Assembly (NCBI GenBank): GCA_029876055.1
Contig: CM056875.1
Span: 9,077,001 to 9,141,000, forward strand
Direction: 5' to 3'
From: Madurella fahalii
Lineage: Eukaryota; Ascomycota; Sordariomycetes; Sordariales
DNA length: 64,000 bases
The notes beneath the pieces were generated by a model, which was not told the DNA's origin, searched no databases, and worked only from the letters and a program-made list of their open reading frames with translations. Both the position numbers and the translations under genes were made by a program. This document shows, in pieces, positions 47,487 to 59,149 of this stretch. Each line of letters opens with the position of its first letter. The stretch's first letter is position 1.

Positions 47487-48055
47487 CGTCACGGCCAGAA
47501 GTAGGCGCTCCTTACTCTTTAATTAGGACGGTGGATCTGCGTGAGAAATGTCAGCGGTGCATCTAACACACGAAAGAAGTATGCCTTACGAATAACCACC
47601 GAATGATGTACGACTGTGAAAGATGCCACTATGGCTTTTCCATATCGCGTATCTCGGTTGGCACCATGGCGGGGCGATCATGACCCCACCATACGCTTAT
47701 CCTCTTTAGGTTAGCCTGCATTTTGCAACGCAGCGATTAGTCGCAGCACCTAAATATGGAGACCCGGTCCATCTTATCCAGTTCTGCGGCGACGCGAGGC
47801 GTCCAAATTCATTGTCAAAGGACGCACCGTCGTTGGGTGTGAAGTTTTCGAATTTGGCAAAGTAGGATTGCGACGGCGATGGGAGCCCGGTTACCACGTC
47901 CGCGTCCTCTCTGCACAGCCTCGCGCCCTCTCTTGGCAGCATAGGTAAGCGCCGTCTGGCCATACCAATAGTACTTGAAGTCTCAGATTAAGCATATTAG
48001 CATCAATTACCTTACAATTACCTACTGGAACCCCTTCCCACCGATATCCTCAACC

Positions 48056-49015
48056 CTAATAGTAATAAACAACAGTAACCGTCTTAAACGCCGACGCCAA
48101 CGACGCCATCCCCCAAATACAACAAATTGTCAAGCTCACAAAAATCACCGGGATTGCCAGCGCCACTAACACCGTTGTGACAAACAGCGCCGGGTGCGAG
48201 ACCACCCTGAGACCGAAAACGGCAAATAAGAGCCAAAATCCAATCCCGAGTACCGCATTTTGGCTAATCTCATGCCGCCGCTCATGAATGATGTAGCCCC
48301 CAACCTCGTGGTTCATGATCCCCATATAGATGCCCAAACAGGTCACCAACAAGATCTCATCAAAGAGACCGAGGTAGAAGATGGGCTCCCTGCGAAAGGC
48401 CGACTCGCTTTTATAGAGTGCCTGGATGAAGATGGCGGTGGAGGTAATGGCGAGGTTCATGAGGAAGGAGAAGACGAGGAGCGCGAGGAGGCCAGAGGCG
48501 AGACGGTTGTTGAAGGCGTGGTCGACGGCGGAGCTCTGGGTGAGCGAGAGGCAGTGGTTGAGTGTTGAGATGGTGGATGTAGTGGCGGCGTTTTGGAAGG
48601 TGGTCGCGGTTGTATTTCTGAGGTTGCTGAGGGTGTCAAGGAGGTCGGATTCGTATAGTTGTACCCAGTTGAGGGACGGCCAGCCGGGCGGGTGGGACGA
48701 GCATGTTGTGGTGGTGTTTGTGAGTCGGCATGAGCCTGGGGGATGTGTCATGTTAGCTTTTTGCTGAGAAGTAGAGGTTGTTATAAGGAAAGGGAGAATG
48801 AAATAGGAAAGGGGAGTGGAACACTAACCCGCCAGGCCAACAGTGTACTTCTCGGGGAGAGCTACCAGGGAGCTGTTGACGCATTCCTCTCCAAACGAAG
48901 CAGTAAGGAGGCTGTATGGGGCATTAATCAAGCCGTAGCTGCTCTCAGCTGGGGTCCTGCATCCGATGAAGATACAGATTGTGAGAGCGAAAATGACTGG
49001 GGATGGGTTGTCCAT
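48056..49015 (-). CDS. Four-helix membrane protein, extracellular Cys region (2 exons)
   Basis: Exons 49015-48829 and 48735-48056 encode 288 aa, phase 1, GTTAGT donor, CCCCAG acceptor, intron of 93 nt. The N-terminus (MDNPSPVIFALTICIFIGC) is a signal anchor or signal peptide, followed by an extracytoplasmic part with cysteines and many N-glycosylation sequons, then three hydrophobic helices: LASGLLALLVFSFLMNLAIT, FYLGLFDEILLVTCLGIYMG, and NAVLGIGFWLLFAVFGLRVV with VTTVLVALAIPVIFVSLTICC. The layout resembles SUR7/claudin-like fungal plasma-membrane proteins, but I see no diagnostic motif, so the function is open. The frame is intact. Confidence 0.7.
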
Positions 49016-50040
49016 GTCAGTTCAACTTGGTGGAAGGACCATCACTGCCCAGATGAACTGGAATGCGTTGCAGAGATGGATGCGTACCGAGATTGCAGAA
49101 GGACATCCAAGCATGAGAAAAGTAGAACCCCAGCTTGGAGGAGGAGGACGGGTTCAGGTCAGAGGACGTCATTTCGGAGACTTGAGTGATGTCGAATGTG
49201 CAGTGTAGTGTTTGTATAGAGCAAATAGATCAGTTCCTCTCAGTCCGTAAGACAACACCATGTCAGTTGAGAGATGTTCACTCATGAACTTATATCCATT
49301 CAAACTCATAGTCACAGCCTCGTAGTTTAGCGACCAAGGCACATCGTATCGCCCCAGCAATCGACCAACGCCGCCAAGGACTCCAAGAGGTTATTTTTAC
49401 GGTCTGCAGTTCCTGTATATGGTATGGGAGATGACGATATTGTATTGTGGAAATGAGTGTAGTTGTCTGTCAACTCAGAGCTGCAGTCCAGTTGTTTAAG
49501 CGCGGCGCCCCCGCGGCTTGCGGTTTCACATCTTCAGCTGCCAAGAATTTATATATAGCATGTTCACGCAAATCCTGCTCTCCCCACCACACCTCTTTAA
49601 AGGGGGCCAATAGCCTAGACACAGAGATATTACACTGAGTTACCCTTTGCTGCGTCCGTTCATGCGAGCAACAAACATATGGACACTTCAAAGACGTAGC
49701 TGAGCTCAAACAACGGGCCATTGCTGCATGACCAAGGGAGACGGTTCCTGGGCGCGTAGAGAGCGGGTTTGGTTGGTAGCTCCTCCAATCGTCTCCGAAT
49801 CCAGAATTCAATCAGGGTTGGTGCTGAAAGTAGCGCCGTATCGCACTCGGCCCCTCCAAGCTGGTCACAAGCGCCACCCCAAGCGCTGTGCGCTATAAGC
49901 CACCGCTAGAGCATAAAAGATAGGTATCATGACTACCCTCAGTGATTTCAACTTACGGCACTCTCTTAGTAATATAAACTTTCAGGCGAAAGAGTTGAAC
50001 AGCACCCCATTCTATCCCCTAAGTTAGTTCGGCTAAACAA
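49016..50040. other. Intergenic, no gene seen
   Basis: Open frames at 49447-49811 on both strands overlap and have no domain. This marks the edge between gene-bearing sequence and the repeat block. Confidence 0.45.
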
Positions 50041-50221
50041 GATTGTATCTTTATTTTTCCATTACTATATTGTATATATATTATTACCGTTATCGTACGA
50101 TGAAGATCCGATACTACTGCGAAAATGCAGGTTGGTGCGACCAAAGGGGGCTGAGATATATAGAGTTGGAACTGTGTTGTGGTTGGGGTTGGGGTTTGGG
50201 TTCTGCAGCGAAGCGGGCCAA

Positions 50222-50780
50222 TCAGATACGCCCAATCAATCGGCTTGCCCGGGCTGGGCCCGGCGAAGAGACCTACGCTGTCAATCGGCCGGTCGGAACC
50301 CTATCTAAGTTAGTTCGGCCGGACGAAATTGTATCTAGGTAGGTTCGGGTAGTAGGGACTATATCTAAGTCAGTTCGGGTACCCGAGATACTATCTAAGT
50401 CAGTTCGGCCGGATAAGAGTGTATCTAGGCAGGCTAATCAGATATACCTAATCAATCGGCTTGCACGGGCTGCGCTCGGCGAAGAGACCTGTGCTGTCAA
50501 TCGGCCGGCCGGGACTCTATCTAAGTCAGTTCGGCCGGACAAGATCGTATCTAGATTCTGCAGCCTAGTAGTCTAATCAGATACGCCTAATCAATCGGCT
50601 TACTCGGGCTACGCCCGGTGAAGAGACCTGCACTATCAATCGGCCGGCCGGAACTCTATCTAAGTCAGTTCGGCCGGACGAAATTGTATCTAGGTAGGTT
50701 CGGGTAGCCGGGACTATATCTAAGTTAGTTCGACCAGGCCGGTACTCGAGATCTAAGTCAGTTCGGCTCCCAGATACCAT
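50222..50780. repeat. Tandem array with TCTAAGTCAGTTCGG motif
   Basis: Three imperfect long units start at about 50222, 50431 and 50576 with CAGATACGCC-AATCAATCGGCTT and contain GGCGAAGAGACCT and GTCAATCGGCCGG. Inside them a short motif, TCTAAGTCAGTTCGGCCGGA, recurs about ten times with variations. The array is followed by a polypyrimidine tract (50778-50815). It could be the regulatory or LTR part of the neighbouring element. Confidence 0.8.
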
Positions 50781-50839
50781 CTTCTTTTTCTTTTTTCCCC
50801 TTTTTTTTTTCTTCAATAGAACCCCTAGAACGCAGTCAA

Positions 50840-51690
50840 GTTCAATTGGCCTTACCCGCCTAGCCACCTCAAGTTCAATGGGCCTTACCCGCCCGGCCGG
50901 CCCAGTCAAACTTGACTTCGGCCTCACCCGCCTACCCGGCTCAACGATCGGATCCGACAGTTCAGTCAACCTCGCCCGCCCGGCCTGCCTTACCCGCCCG
51001 GCCCGCCCAGTGATCGGCTTCGACGGCCCTGCAGTCAGATGCAGCAGCCCAGTTACACACCTGCAACCACTGCAGCCAGACCTTCGACAAGAGACGCCTC
51101 CTGATCGGGCACATCTTTCAAAGCCACCTCCCGGCCCAACAACGTCGTCAACAATAACGTCAACAACAATAACGTCGTTAACAATAACGTCAGCAACAAC
51201 AACCGATAGAGAGCCTGGCTGACTTTCGAGCCAGGATTCAGGGTTCAAAGGAATACCAGGAACTTGTGGTCTTGATGGAATTCCTGTACAATATTATGGT
51301 TCAGGTCTCGGCTTCGACCTATCCTACCCGGACTGAAGATCGTGTTCCTATCGAATATCAAACTATTGATCGGAACAAGTATCACGATGGGTATTACGAT
51401 AGATACCCCGGCCTTGACGGTCCTAACTATTGCAACGGCCCTGACTACCTCGACGGCACTGACGGCTCTGACGGCACTGACCGCCCTGACGGCTCTGACT
51501 ACCCTAATTACCCTGACGACGGTTCCGACTATCCTGACTACCCTAACGACGGCCCTAACTATCCTCACTACCCTAACGACGGCCCTGACTTTCCTGACCG
51601 CCCTGACAATACCCGGACTGAATATAATGCCCCTGTAGAAGATAATATCGGATGCACAGCACCTCTGAACGTTCGGAGTTAAATTTAGGA
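50840..51690 (+). mobile_element. Repeat-element coding segment, copy A (less mutated)
   Basis: A GC-rich plus-strand segment with coding character: a C2H2 zinc-finger-like piece HTCNHCSQTFDKRRLLIGHI followed by FQSHL (about 51054-51128), then an open frame 51266-51682 with a central Asp/Gly/Tyr/Pro-rich low-complexity repeat (DGSDYPNYPDDGSDYPDYPN). A CAA-rich stretch lies at 51138-51210. A diverged copy follows at 52019-52683. It may be the 5' coding part of a retroelement, but I cannot assign it to a known superfamily. Confidence 0.55.
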
Positions 51691-52018
51691 TGGAAATTGA
51701 GGATGTCTTGTTTTCTTCCTTGTCTAACGGAGGTGAACTTCCTTCTTATTCCTAATTTCCTGGACCACGGAGACCCGGGTTAACGGGTCTCCGAGAGATC
51801 GGATCACACTTATCCGAGTCGTACTAATCCGGATCACACTGATCGGGGTTCGTATTTTGCAGATCCAGGATCTAGCTTCCTGACCCTTTTGACACAACCC
51901 TTTTTGACAGATAACAGGGACGAGTATCACGATAGGTATAATGCAGTTGCGTGGGATAGATCTGATAGATACGACGATAGATAGAATAGATATGATAGAC
52001 CTGATAGATACGATCTAA

Positions 52019-52683
52019 CAGTTCAGTTAACCTTACCCAGCTAGCCTATCTATAACCCGTCTAGTAATTAGCTTCGATAGCTCTATAGTCAGATACAGCC
52101 TAGTTATATATCTATAGCTATTCCAACTAGACTTTCAACAAGAGATACCTCTAGATCAGGTATATTTAAAGATACTATCTAGCTTAATAACGTCAATAAC
52201 AACTTTATAACAACGTTAATAACAACGTCGTTAATAATAACCAACGAGAGCCTAGTAAACTTCCGAACTAGGATTCAGAGTTTAAAGGAATACTAGGAAC
52301 TTATAGTTTTAATATTAACCTAGATTATAAATAAATTAATGGAATTCCTATATAATATTATACTTCTAATCTCAGCTTTAACCTATCTTATCCAGACTAA
52401 AGATTATATTTCTATCGAATAACACTATTGATTGGAATCAGTATTACGATAGGTATTATAATAGATGTAGTAGCCTTAATATCTTAACTATATAACGGCT
52501 CTAACTACTTTAATAGCCTTAACTATCTTGATAACCTCGACGGCCTTAACAGTATTGATAGCTCTAATAGTATTGACCTTAACGATTACTCTGATTATCT
52601 CGACTACCTTAACGATGCCTTGGCTTTCTTAACTACCTTGACAATATCTGGACTCAATATAATATCCGTGTTGAAGATAATAG
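52019..52683 (+). mobile_element. Repeat-element segment, copy B, C-to-T mutated
   Basis: It aligns along its length with 50958-51651: for example GCCAGGATTCAGGGTTCAAA in copy A corresponds to ACTAGGATTCAGAGTTTAAA in copy B. Most differences are C to T or G to A, as expected of RIP. All coding capacity is lost. Sequence beyond its end (52675-52716, GGGACGAGTATTATAATAGG) matches 51908-51950, so the duplicated unit is larger than the coding part. Confidence 0.8.
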
Positions 52684-52689
52684 GGACGA

Positions 52690-53140
52690 GTATTATAATA
52701 GGTATAATACTGTTGTAATCTCTATCCGAAGATAACGATCAAAACAGTTTTATAAACAAAGAAAAGTATTTTCTCTAATTCAATATAGAATAAGTTTTCT
52801 ATAAGATATATTATTATATATAATATAGTATAACTAGTTTACCATGATAATATAATAGATAATTTACTAGTTGCTAATATAGAGAACTTCTATAATAAAC
52901 CGTTGTAGTAAATGCTACGGTATAAGTTTATGAACTAGTCGTTAACTTGGTATTTCCTATCATTAATGCCGCGATGGACTGTTAGTAAAGTCCATTGCTC
53001 GGAGCCAATGAGAACACTCGTATCGGACTTACATGGGTAGAGACCGGGGGTTGAGTCCATTGCTGTTGAGTCCATTGCTCTATCATCTAATCAGAACGCT
53101 CGTATCCGCGAAACGTCTTATCTCTCTTATCATCCTCAAT
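52690..53140. other. AT-rich RIP-like sequence
   Basis: Very AT-rich (TATATATAATATAG and similar), without open frames. Probably mutated element ends. Confidence 0.5.
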
Positions 53141-53164
53141 CCCAAATAAAATCAATTGCTCTCA

Positions 53165-53335
53165 GACAATGCAAGTCCTCCGTAATAGAGGTTCAGGGCA
53201 GCCGACTTGCCTGTATATTACTGCAACGGAGGTTTAGTGCGCTAGTTAAATCTGCTACTCTTGTACGACAGTAAGTCTATTGCAATAAAGGTTCAGTACA
53301 CCAGCTAAGTCTGCTGCTCTTGTACTTGTAAAGGG
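53165..53335. repeat. Repeat unit with AGAGGTTCAGG and CTAAGTCTGCTGCTC
   Basis: Units of about 55-100 bp with GGTTCAG, ACTTGCCTGTATATTACTGCAA, CCAGCTAAGTCTGCTGCTC and CTTGTACGACAGTAAG. The same family recurs at 60440-60690 and 60905-61045, on the two sides of the gypsy retrotransposon, so these may be parts of its LTRs or of a repeat that flanks it. Confidence 0.75.
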
Positions 53336-54170
53336 GTTGTTCTGGGAACACGTTGAGGGAGATGGACCACGATGTCTTGATACCGAAAAGACCTGGACCA
53401 GCGGGCGATATCTTGGTGAACAGCCTCCTATCAATTACACAGAGACTGATCCTTGCGGATCAGAAGTGCCCCGCGTGAGAGAGTTCCCTCACGGGGTTCT
53501 TATCTATCCTGTATCGTGACATCATCCAGTATCATTCGGCGGGTCCTCCTGACCTTCGTCTGGAGACTCTCGTTATAAATTATCCTTCCCTCTGTAGAAC
53601 CTGTCCTCAGGTTCCTTACTGCTGAGGATCGTCTGAACTTAGGGGGTAAGACTTGGGATGATATCGGGTGGATATCAGGTGTATGTCGAGTGCTGTTCGT
53701 AGCCGCGCAAATGGATAAGTGTCGAACCGGTGGACCTCATAGTCTATCCGCTCCAACGAGCTGTGTGGTAGGAAAGGAGAAACGATGGTTTGGGGTGAGG
53801 AGTGAGTCGTCTTATAGTCGGGAGGTTTTCAGGAAAAGTTCGGCCGGTTGTCGGGCCGTAGTGGGATTCGCGGCTCCGAGGTCCTACTTTCCCGGTTCGG
53901 GCCTGAGATCCGAATTACGGCCGAATCGTCCGGATTTCCATCCGAACTTACGCGTTGTCCTCGCAACTTCAAAACGCGTGAAGATTGTACGACTGCTCAA
54001 TCGCAAGGCTTGTATACAGTTGCAAATTTGCAGACGTATATTGGCCGTTTCTCCTCGGGTATAAATACCCCTCTCCTCTCCTACCTTTTCCAAAACTTTT
54101 CTTCTTCAGGCTCTCTTCTACACGTTGTTTCGCTCGCTTTTCGCTCTACTCCTGCGCGTAGCTCGCTGCC
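53336..54170. other. Probable promoter-side part of a repeat gene
   Basis: Open frames here look incidental. A TATA-like element TATAAATAC lies at 54060-54068, followed by a pyrimidine-rich leader, suggesting a transcription start for the coding segment beyond 54250. Confidence 0.35.
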
Positions 54171-54174
54171 CGTC

Positions 54175-54246
54175 CTCGCCTCTCTCTCCCTCTCTCTCTC
54201 TCTTCCTCTCTCTCTCTCTCTCTTCTTCTCTCTCTCTCTCTCTTCT
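54175..54246. repeat. CT-microsatellite leader
   Basis: An almost pure (TC)n/CTT tract of about 70 bp between the TATA-like element and the downstream coding segment; such CT-rich leaders are common 5' of fungal genes. Confidence 0.9.
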
Positions 54247-54271
54247 CGTCATCGCTTCGGCCACTTTTCCG

Positions 54272-55125
54272 TCGCGATAGACGCTTTCGCCGCCTCCGCC
54301 GCCGAGGTCACGCCGTATATAAAATGCATTCGCTCGGCGCTTAAAAACACCAACCCTCGCTCCGACAAGGTCCTTACGATTGACTGTTCTTTCGAGTAGT
54401 CGACCTCCTCGCGTTACTCCTATTATAATGCAAAGAAAGAATTGTATACGCCGGTAAGTTACATACATTTTCGGCGGATTGGCAGGGGATTTGCTAACGA
54501 TTACAGGCCGCTGCCGGAATAGTTAGCGACTCCGTCGACCTTATAATCCTTATCGACGTAGCTCGTGCTATCGTCGATTATCGCGTAGAGGACGCCGAGG
54601 GCGAGCTCGACGAGGAGGGTAATCGCCTTCAAGTTTCTACACTGTCTCGCCGTAGCTGCAAGAAGATCGCCGCCGCCGCCAAAGATCTGGTCGGGGCTTT
54701 CGACGCCGCCGAAACCGCTCATCACCGCCAATTCGGCATTTCCGGCGCCACCAAGCCGTCTTCTGTAAGTGCATTTGTCTCGCTTGTCTTCGTACGCAAA
54801 TCGCTGACATCTCGATAACAAGCTTACGTAGCATATTACTCTATGGTCGCGCTGCGCAGCCAACTCCGCCTACAGCAGTCGTCCTGCCCTAGCCGGAACT
54901 GCAGCTGCAATACCGACGTCAGTCTCAATTACTATGTTTCCACTGAGTTATCGCTGACTTTTCATAGTACGAGTCTGAGGTACGCGCCTAGGAAGTGCGG
55001 TCTGTCGCTCGTCTGTCGCTTAGCGATATTGGTTTCGTAGGTTGGTCGGGCGCTAAGCGCCGTTTCCTTAAGAAGGTCAAGAAGGAGATCGCCGCTAACA
55101 TAGAGGATGCGGAGGCCTAGTAGGT
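54272..55125 (+). pseudogene. Unidentified spliced repeat-family gene, stop-damaged
   Basis: A GC-rich frame with strong NNC codon preference reads VAIDAFAASAAEVTPYIKCI and ends KVLTIDCSFE followed by TAG, then continues open to a GTAAGT donor at 54455. The next exon (54508-54767) is fully open: AAAGIVSDSVDLIILIDVAR and later SCKKIAAAAKDLVGAFDAAE, with another GTAAGT donor at 54768. A last exon (about 54974-55122) includes GFVGWSGAKRRFLKKVKKEI and an upstream TAG. The internal TAGs sit where Gln (CAG) would fit. No family was recognised. The protein is Ala-rich and helical with a basic C-terminal end. Its neighbours are all repeats, so it is probably an accessory gene of an element. Confidence 0.45.
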
Positions 55126-55460
55126 TTAAGTAGAGGTAGCTCCTAACTTGGAGCTGGTACCGACCTCAATTTTCTAAGGTTCATATTATTTTCGGGGGTT
55201 TTTCTAGGGTATTTCGGTTAGGGTTGGCGTCTAGTATACCCCGGGACATAGCTTTATATAGATAGACATTAATTAATATCTTATCGCCTACACTTTCGCT
55301 AGTTTTCACATACTTTTTGGAATTGTGATACCAGCTTGGATACATTTATTATATCCTCCTCTAACACCTACTGATTATACTCCGAGGGCCAGCCTACCTA
55401 TTTGACCAAAAAGAAGGTTTTACCCTAGAATTTTCTCTTATCTCGAATCTCTTTAACTTC

Positions 55461-55679
55461 CTACTCTCCGTCGTCCTCAAGGTCTGGCATCGGTATCACA
55501 GACGAATCGTCTCCTTTTCGGCTATACCACGGTTCCAACATTGATACAGGAAATACATTATACAAACGATCGTACTTATCTAGGAGTACCAGACGATAAG
55601 CCAGCAATCCGACTCGGTTTAGAATACGAAATAGACCGATAAACTTGGGTACCAATTTCCTCGGTAACTTGAATCTCAA
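55461..55679 (-). pseudogene. Integrase C-terminal/chromodomain-proximal segment
   Basis: Reads RKLVPKFIGLFRILNRVG, AYRLVLLDKYDRLYNVFPVS and MLEPWY, the characteristic end of gypsy integrases (KL-x-P-K-F-x-G-P-F ... VFHVSLLEP). Several substitutions (G-L for G-P, N-V-F-P-V for H-x-V-F-H-V) are consistent with decay. No complete chromodomain was seen. Confidence 0.85.
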
Positions 55680-56199
55680 ATTCTAGGTTGATAATAATAC
55701 CAAACTTCTATTCTTAAACTCCTTTTTCGTATGCTTCTCGTTATAATATCGTTTCTGGACTGCCATAGCTTCAGCCTAATTTTATTCTAACTGTTTTCTC
55801 AGTTTAGTAAGTTTTTCAATTCTTTCAATTACACTGGATATCCTCCTCTCTTATATATCGCCCTCGATACAGCAGGAAATCGGAGGTTGATAACCCATCA
55901 GTACTTCAAAGGGACTTATCTTAATTATAGAATTAACAGTACTATTGACAACAAATTCTACTTCTAAAAGGAGATTTGCCTAGGTAATTTGGTTTTGGTA
56001 TACGAAGTAACGGAGGTATTAAATGAATATTTGATTTGCTTGCTCCGTTTGCCCGTCGGTTTGCAGGTAAAAAGCGGTCGAAAGCCGCTTATATACCTTT
56101 TGTAGGTAATACAAATCGCTCTAAAACTATGATATAAAAACAGAACCTCGATTACTAACATAACTATCAATAGGGCTATACTTGAGTTCAATCTCTTTG

Positions 56200-56560
56200 T
56201 AAATAAGCTCTACCAATTCTTAGCTGGTAATAGTAGTGGATATTAGGAAGAATCGGTTCATCTTTGTATACCGATCGACAACCACCAGAATTATATCCTT
56301 CTCGGAGCCATCGGGACTCTTCACTACAGGAAAACCTACAATAAAGTCTATAATGATTTCGCTCTAAGGTCGTATAGGAATCGGCAACGATTCGAGCGAT
56401 CTATACAGCTTATACTGTCTTGTCTTATTGACTTAGCAGGTGTAGCAGGTTCTACAGTAGTCTTTAATATCTTTGGTTATACTATACCAGAAGTATTTTC
56501 TTTACAACAGTTCGAGAGTCTTTTCGATACCAAAATGACCTGCTAACAGATCGTTATAAA
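56200..56560 (-). pseudogene. Integrase zinc-binding region
   Basis: Reads WYSITKDIKDYCRTCYTC (about 56500-56430), the CxxC end of the HHCC zinc-binding domain of gypsy integrase, with stops replacing likely Gln codons nearby. The catalytic core lies beyond it at lower coordinates in fragments. Confidence 0.75.
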
Positions 56561-57902
56561 AAAGCTGGAGTAACTCCTACTTAACGGCTTGCTCTGCCAA
56601 GACGAATAATCGTCCTTAATGCAGCAATTCTTACTCGTATCCAAGTGCCTATTCGGGCGAAACTCTCTAGTTTCGGGCTAGACTCACTAGCCTTTCCTTG
56701 ATTTTCAGAGTCACCGGATCTATAGCTTACAGCTCTAGGATCAATTCTCTTATAGATTTCGACGGTTCTATAGTATAAACCACTTCCAGTCGAGCGTATT
56801 CTCTCGCACATTGACGAATAACAATCTATTTCCGTCCAAGCCAATCGGCTTCTTAGTAATCCTAAGGTCCTAGCAGGTAAATACTCAGCGATCCTACAGT
56901 AACTTCTGAGGGACAACCTATTATTTCGGGTTTCCAACTAGCTAGTTTACTAGGGTCCTATATACTGGTATCTTCGCCATTCTCTAGTATATAGTAGGCT
57001 CTCTTGACCCCTTCCGCAGTCGTCTTTCCGACCCGGGTACTAGCTAATTTACTAGGGTTTCTTATACGAGCTAATTTGCTCTCTTCTATGCAATGGGCAA
57101 TCTTATTTCTTTCCGCAATCAGCTTTCTGATCCGGTTTACCCGAGTAATTTTACTCTCAAAAGTAGGCATCTACTCGAGTCTATTAGGACGTTCTTTATC
57201 CTCGTAATCTAGTCTTCTCGAGGGGCTATCGGCCGGATTTCGCTTCCCAGGCTGATACTTAATAGTAAAATCAAATCCTGCCAGATATATATACCATCTA
57301 GCCTATCGGCCGTTCAATCGGTTTTGCTTTATAAACCTTTGTAGGTTATTATGATCCGAAAACACAGTGACTTTATAGCGACTCCCTTCAACGTAGTGTC
57401 GCCAATACTTAAAGGCTTCTACAATAGCTATCATCTCCTTATCAGGAGTTCTATAGTCCTAGGCCGGTCTAGAAAACTTCGCCGACTAGAATACAATAGG
57501 ACGTTTTCGGCCCCCTTTCGGGACCTGCAATAGGATAGCTCCTATTGCAAAGTCAGAGGTATCTATCTCAATGATAACAGGGAGTTCGGGGTCGAAATGA
57601 TATAAAACTAGCGTATCTTGAAATACTCTCTTAAGCCGCGCGAATACTGCACACTCTTCGGCCTCTAACCGGAGGGTTCCCGGTTTTCGTTCGTTCTATA
57701 ACCCCTTTAGTAAATTACTTAACGGTAATGCAATCTCCGAATAACCTTGAATAAATCGACAGTAAAAATTGTAAAATCCTAAGAAAACTTAGATATCTCG
57801 ATAGGACTGTAGTTCAGGCTAATCTTAGACAGTCTGAATTCGTACCGAATCTATACCGATACCTTCGGGAGTTAAAATATAACCTAGAAATTCCACCTTA
57901 TC

Positions 57903-58361
57903 CTAATAAAATGAACACTTACTGGGCTTACAGTATAACTGCACTTGTCTCAGGCGATCCAGGACTCGTCGGAGGTAAGTCGTATAGGTTTCCCGGTCTA
58001 GGGAGAAAATTAAAATATCATCCAAATAACATATACAACAATTGTCTAGTAGCCCGCCTAAAGCAGTCTGAATATAACTTTGGAAGGTCGTAGGAGCATT
58101 TATTAGGCCAAAAGGCATAACAAGATACTCAAACAGACCGTATCGGGTACGGAAAGCCGTCTTCCATTCGTCTCCTTCTCGGATGCGAATCCGGTAGTAT
58201 ACCTCTTTCAGGTCCAACTTCGTAAAATACTTTACTCCGGATACTCGGTCTAAGAGTTCTAAAATCAACGGTAAAGGGTACCGATTCTTAACCGTTATCC
58301 GGTTAAATCCGCGGTAATCCATATATAAGCATAAAGTACTATCTTTCTTTAGGACAAACAA
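57903..58361 (-). pseudogene. Reverse transcriptase domain of gypsy element
   Basis: An open stretch of 152 codons. RT motifs are visible in order: MFVLKKDSTLCLYMDYRGFN, RYPLPLILELLDRV, KLDLKEVYYRIRI, TRYGLFEYLVMPFGLINAP and YLDDIL with the catalytic aspartates. The usual LKKAYY is changed to LKEVYY. It is part of a polyprotein interrupted on both sides by stops (for example the TAG before 58383). Confidence 0.92.
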
Positions 58362-59149
58362 GACAGGACTTACAGCTGAACTCTAGGATAGACGAATACA
58401 GCCTTTCGCCAGGTTTTCGCATAGATATTCCTCCAAAATCGAAAGTTCATATCGTAACAGAGAGTAAAGAGATCTAACAGGAGGAACAGTATTAGAGAGT
58501 AGATTAATAGTATAATCAGTGCTTTTGAAAGAAGGCAGAATATCTACATTACTGGAGTTCATAATATCTACAAAGTCTGAGATTTCAGGAGGGATATCTT
58601 CAGGTTTTCGGGGGGTATTCTCCTCTTCCTCCTCCGGAAAAAGCGCCTCCGGCACGTCTGGGTACTGCATCAAGGAGTAAATACAAGCTTCTCCTCGATA
58701 TATTTTTAAGAATTTCTTCGGGTTTTCAATCCGAATACACTCCGATTCCGTTATAAACCACTATAAATTCCCTTCTAGGTATAATAAGATTTTATAGGAT
58801 ATTAAACTTGGTATCCCAAGAAGAATAGGGGAATTATTTGTGACAAGGGGGTAATTGATAGCGGTATAAGAAATGTATGTTCTTTTGGTAATTCCTTAGC
58901 AGTCTGTTAGTTCTAAAGGAACTTTATAAATACCAAATGCTTCAACGATATAATAGTCTATAAACCGAACACAGGGTAATTACATCCCGATCTATCGGAG
59001 TTTCCTCTACTTTACGAACTCCAGACTGACAACATCAATCTCTACTCCAGTATCGAGATCGACTGTAATGGATTGAGGGGTATAGTTCAATAAGGTTGCG
59101 GAAGTATATATTCGTTCTTTAACTGGAACCCCTAGTACATCGTCTTCAC

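Larger units (their letters stand above)
45470..48055. other. Intergenic with repeats, no gene recognised
   Basis: About 2.6 kb. It contains a degenerate tandem duplication (45866-46090) and the second copy of a dispersed 232-bp repeat (47254-47486). Plus-strand frames at 45653-45889 and 46458-46646 show no domain. The rest is AT-rich. Confidence 0.45.

Noticed and set aside
50577..51248. 223-codon minus-strand frame, Val/Arg-rich
   Set aside because: Reads through tandem repeats and the complement of the zinc-finger segment; low complexity, no motif.
53848..54399. 183-codon plus-strand frame as one protein
   Set aside because: It runs through the TATA-like box and the CT microsatellite; only the last part (from about 54272) has coding character.
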